From Vitellaria paradoxa (Eukaryota > Streptophyta > Magnoliopsida > Ericales > Sapotaceae): a DNA stretch of 64,000 nt. The position numbers and the translations under genes are program-made. Location of the stretch: the NCBI GenBank assembly GCA_019916065.1, contig CM034244.1, positions 25,164,471 to 25,228,470 of the forward strand, in the 5' to 3' direction. Under the pieces are notes generated by a model. It had not been told where the DNA came from, did no database searches, and was given only the letters and a program-made list of their open reading frames with translations. Positions 59,920-64,000 of this stretch are shown one piece after another (the stretch's first letter is position 1; every line of letters begins with the position of its first letter).

Positions 59920-60191
59920 TGTCTCAAAATCTGAACATAGAGGATTATTGTGAATGAAAAGCAAAAAAGATTTTCTATGTAATATTCTACTCTTTTACAT
60001 ATAGTGTTGGTCAGCCTTTATACACAAAAAACCCTAGCAAAATTAGGAAACTATCCTCTGTCAGATCCCATGAATTATGGGACTCCTAGCTGTACAAACA
60101 GAAAAAGGAAACAGCATAGCTGTAGATAAAACCTAATTATAATAAAAATATTTTTTCCTAAAATAGCTAGCATTTACGTAATTTTCCAACA
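59920..60191 (-). repeat. 3' LTR of the upstream-intron copia (about 272 bp)
   Basis: On the minus strand it begins TGTTGGAAAATTACG at 60191, right after the polypurine tract, has a TATA-like GTGTATAAAGG near 60020, and ends GAGACA at 59920. The lower edge is inferred from TG..CA termini only, because the partner LTR is outside the window. Confidence 0.75.
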
Positions 60192-60198
60192 CTCCCCC

Positions 60199-63100
60199 TC
60201 AAGCTGGTGAATAGGCATTTTCCATTCCCAGCTTGGATACAATAGTTTGAAACATTGAGCTATTTAACCCTTTCGTTAGAACATCTGCGAGTTGACCATT
60301 TGTTGACACATAGGGTGTGCAGATTAGTCCACTGTCCAGCTTCTCCTTGATAAAATGTCTGTCAATCTCAATGTGTTTAGTTCGGTCATGTTGTACTGGA
60401 TTGTGAGCTATGTTAATTGCAGACTTGTTGTCGCAGTAGAGTCTCATAGGTCCATTCCACTTAACCTTTAGGTCTTCAAGAATAATCTTCAACCAGAGTA
60501 ATTCACATACACCCCTGAGCCATTGCCCTAAACTCTGCCTCTGCACTCGATCGAGCTACCACGCTTTGTTTCTTACTCCTCCATGTCACAAGGTTTCCAC
60601 CAAGAAAGGTGCAATATCCAGATGATGACTTTCTATCAATAATAGACCCAGCATAATCAGCATCAGTGTATGCTTCAAGTACCAAACCTCCATTTCTTCT
60701 GAACAAAATACCTTTTCCCGGTGCCCCTTTGAGGTACTGAAGTACTCTATAAGCCGCTTGCAAATGAACCTCCTTCGGGTTGTGCATGAATTGACTTGTT
60801 ACACTTACTGCAAATGCTATATCCGGTCGTGTGTGAGAGAGATATACGAGTCTCCCTACCAGTCGCTGATACATTTCCAGATCTACTGTAGCATCATCTT
60901 CTGCTGTTGTTAGCTTGAGATTTGGGTCAATGGGTGTGCTCACGGGCTTGCATGCTGTCTTGCTTGTTTCCTTGAGAAGATCTATAACATACTTTTGCTG
61001 CGAGATAAAGATTCCTTGTCTCGAATGAGCAACCTCAATTCCAAGGAAATACTTCAACCTTCCCAATGCTTTGATCTCAAATTCCTTAGCCAGACACTGA
61101 CTCAATGCCTGCTTCTCCTCATCATCATTTCCAGTTATCACTATATCATCAACATACACAAGTAAAGCTGTGACTCCCCCTGAAGGAGAATGTTTAATGA
61201 ACAATGTATGATCACCTTGGCTTTGTTTGTACCCCATTGTCAACATAACCCTTGCAAACCTTCCAAACCATGCTCAAGGAGATTGCTTAAGACCATATAG
61301 AGCCTTTTTCAATTTACACACAATGTGAGCATCCAGGTTCTTATCATAACCCGGTGGGACTTTTATATAAATCTCCTCTTCTAGATCCCCATGTAAAAAA
61401 GCATTCTTGACATCAAACTGTTGCAAGTCCCATCCATAGTTAGCAGCAAGCGCTAGCAATACTCTAACTGTATTCATCTTTGCAACAGGAGCAAAGGTCT
61501 CTAAATAATCAATCCCATACGTCTGCGTATACCCTTTAGCTACCAACCGAGCCTTATATCTCTCGATTGACCCATCTGCTCTATATTTTACTGTATACAC
61601 CCATTTACAGCCCACAGGTCTTTTTCCAATAGGCAACTTCACCAACTCCCAGCTTTTGTTCTTTTCCAATGCCTCCATCTCCATATCCATAGCTCGTTTC
61701 CATTTTTCATTGGACATAGCTTCAGATACACTCGTAGGGAAAGTGATGGCATTTAGGCTAACAAGGAAGGCTCTGTGAGATGGTGAGAATTTTTTTAATG
61801 ATAAGAAATGTGCTAAAGGGTACAGAGGTCGATTTCTACACTCTCTGGTTTTCTTTCTAATGACAATGGGTAAGTCTAGATCATCATCATCATCATCAAC
61901 CTGTTCAACTAATGTTTTAGCCACATTAATGGGTTGATCATTATTTCCATTTGGCCTTTGGTTTCACCCTGTGAGTTTGGATTAGAAAATATTACCTCAT
62001 TCACTGGCTCGGGGTTAGACTCTTGGACTCGTGCGGGTTCAAGGACAACCTTTACTTTCTGCTTCTTGTATTTCTTTGCATATCTCATGTCTTCATCAAG
62101 TCCTCTAGCTGCATCAGGAATGACTTTGGTAGGAGTAGCTTCAGCAAAGGTGTTAGGAATGGCAGTACCAGTCTCAAGTAAAGGAGCAGACTCTGAAATA
62201 GACATAGGAGGACCAGGGCCAGGGGACAGATTAAAGGGATCCAGGAAACCTTTCGGATTCTTATCTTCTTGAGTGGAATTCCCTCCCTGAAGATAAGAGC
62301 CGGTGAAGTAACATTCCTTTTCGTTGAATGTGACATCCATGGAGACGTAGAATCTCTTTGATGGAGGGTGATAACACTTATATCCTTTCTGAGTTGAAGA
62401 GTACCCAATAAAGACACATTTTTGAGCCCTAGGATCAAGTTTCCCTCTATTTGGACCATGAACATGAACGAAAGACACACACCCAAAAATCCTAGGAACA
62501 AGATTGTTTGTGATTCTTATGTTGGGGTAAAAGGATGAAAGAACTTCCATTGGACTTTTGTATTCCAAGACTCGTGAAGGCAAACGATTTATGAGATGAG
62601 TAGCTGTAAGAACGACTTCCCCCCAAAAGGTTTTAGGCATGTTTTTCTGAAATAACAGAGCTCGAGTTTTTTCAAGGAGGTCACCATTTTTCCTTTCTGC
62701 TACTCCATTTTGCTGTGGAGTACTTACACAGGATGACTCATGAATAACCCCCTCTTTCTGAAAGCAAGGAGTGAGGACCTGGTTGAAATAATCCCTGGCA
62801 TTATCAGACCTGAATCTCTTGACATCAACCCCAAATTGATTTTTTACCATGGAGCGAAAATTTGGTAGTACAATACTAACATCAGACTTATACTTTAACA
62901 AGAATAGCTAAGTAACACGAGTACAGTCATCAATAAAAGAAACAAACCATCGTGCTCCAGAGACATTAGGAATGATAGAAGGACCCCAGATATCAGTTCG
63001 AACAAGATAAAAAGGAATGGAACTCTTTTTATTCCTAATTGGAAAAGACACTCGCTTGTGTTTGGCAAGTTCACACACTTCACAATGAAAATCTTCAACA

Positions 63101-63996
63101 CTTAAATTTAAAAACAACGCTGGAAATAAAGTCTTAATGACCTTAAACGATGGATGTCCTAAACGATTATGATAAAGAAGGATTTTCTCCTTGTTGGATA
63201 AACTGGTTGCTGATATAAGAACATTGCTTTCGGCTATGTTCAGCTATCTTGGCATCTCTAGGTAGTAGAGGCTGTCCCTTTCTTTAGCACGTCCAATCGT
63301 CCTCCCCGAACCCTTATCCTGAAACACACAGTAATCATTGTAAAAAAACACATTGCAGGATAGATCTTGGGTAAGTTTTTGTATGGAGATAAGGTTGGTC
63401 GATAATTTGGGGACATGGAGGACATTTTTTAGGGTCACGGTTGGATTTATTTGAACATCCCCTACTCCTGCAACAGTTGTTAAAGATCCATGAGCTGTAG
63501 CTATTTTCCGATTGCTAGGACATGGGGTATAGGTTGAAAAGTATTTGGGCGAGTGGGTCATGTGATCAGTAGCTCCTGAGTCCATGACCCAGGAGTTAAT
63601 GAAGAGTGTATCTGAAGTATTCAATCCAATGGAAAGAGGAAACTTACCTGAATACACCAAAGAACAAGTACTTGAAGGCTTCCCAAGACTGTTGATAAGA
63701 GATCTCACCCTTTCAAGTTCCTCCTGGTTAAGACCGCTTGGCTCTTGTGATGCAACTTCACTGTGTAATGTAGCAGCGATATGTACTTGTCTAGCACGGC
63801 TTGGCAGCCAATTATTCCTTGTCTGGTCTCCTTTTTTATTCCACTCCCGGCTTGGGGGCTTTCCATGAAGCTTCCAACAGGTCTCTCGAGTGTGTCGAGG
63901 TTTTTTTTGCAATGGGTACAAAATAACTCATCGCAATTTTGTGACCTAGACTGATTATTCCTTCTTGCTTCATGAGCTATCCCTTTGTTTGAGTCT
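60199..63996 (-). pseudogene. Copia gag(end)-pol with a few frame lesions
   Basis: From high to low coordinate: a zinc knuckle at about 63940-63880 (CTHCKKPRHTRETC), split by a one-base shift in an A8 run; protease VMDSGATDHM (about 63590); integrase with DIWGPS (about 62980), FRSDNARDYF and QQNGVAERKNG (about 62820-62690). Then RT with [11 protein letters not shown] (about 61400), YGLKQSP and YVDDIVITGND (about 61140). RNase H follows with YTDADYAGS, ARSSAEAEF, TKHIEIDRHFI and DVLTKGL, ending at 60199. Lesions seen: the A-run shift, a shift near 62900, one near 61915, a TGA at 61271-61273 right after YGLKQSP, and one near 60520. Confidence 0.9.
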
Positions 63997-64000
63997 GAGG

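Larger units (their letters stand above)
59920..64000 (-). mobile_element. Ty1-copia retrotransposon in an upstream SMC3 intron (5' end beyond window)
   Basis: The 3' LTR (59920-60191) and a polypurine tract CTTGAGGGGGAGT mark the downstream end. Pol domains run on the minus strand toward higher coordinates in copia order, reversed in position, and gag reaches the window edge. It lies in the same orientation as SMC3, unlike the two copia elements in the 14.7-kb intron. It is the best preserved of the copias here, with catalytic motifs kept and about five frame lesions seen. The 5' LTR, target duplication and most of gag are outside, so age cannot be judged. Confidence 0.9.

Noticed and set aside
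62085..62501. 138-codon minus-strand frame inside the copia integrase region
   Set aside because: It is an alternative frame overlapping the true integrase C-terminal frame.

Overview
The window is AT-rich nuclear DNA from a flowering plant, most likely a eudicot. The evidence is an SMC3 cohesin gene of plant type with many introns, a tRNA-derived SINE, and CACTA, hAT, Ty1-copia, Ty3-gypsy (gag-only), RTE and L1 transposons of plant type. There is no prokaryotic or organellar gene, and I recognised no tRNA, rRNA or CRISPR array. All coordinates, splice sites and target-site duplications were read by eye; no search or alignment was run.

Layout. Positions 1-35,500 are transposon-dominated. A short non-autonomous CACTA element (82-1225) has a perfect 3-bp target duplication. 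A possible first-exon remnant lies near 2.2 kb, followed by degenerate tandem repeats. A large decayed CACTA element starts at 3438; its TNP2 transposase is on the minus strand and is split by a 7.8-kb gag-only LTR element (9871-17673, TSD cagag). A solo LTR of the same family (24605-26307, TSD cataa) sits inside a decayed copia pol gene. Next come probable LTR debris (17.9-22 kb, 27-30 kb), a 205-bp tandem triplication (31.9-32.7 kb) and an RTE-type LINE pseudogene (32.85-34.85 kb).

Positions 35,784-59,218 hold the 3' 701 codons of SMC3 on the minus strand: hinge, C-terminal coiled coil and ATPase head. The first ~500 codons lie beyond the window. Fourteen coding exons plus a final exon that begins with the stop codon can be placed with a continuous reading frame. 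Two introns carry U12-type (minor spliceosome) signals, one of them AT-AC, and one intron uses a GC donor.

One SMC3 intron is 14.7 kb long (39171-53889) and contains a nest. An outer copia element (39822-50761, TSD aatac) was invaded by an inner copia (40188-45380, TSD atctg), by a SINE (46513-46623) and by a hAT-like MITE (48496-49086). A truncated copia and an L1 fragment lie further along. A fourth, relatively well preserved copia (59920 to beyond 64000, minus strand) lies in the next upstream SMC3 intron. Every pol or gag frame in the window is broken, so SMC3 is the only gene here that looks functional.
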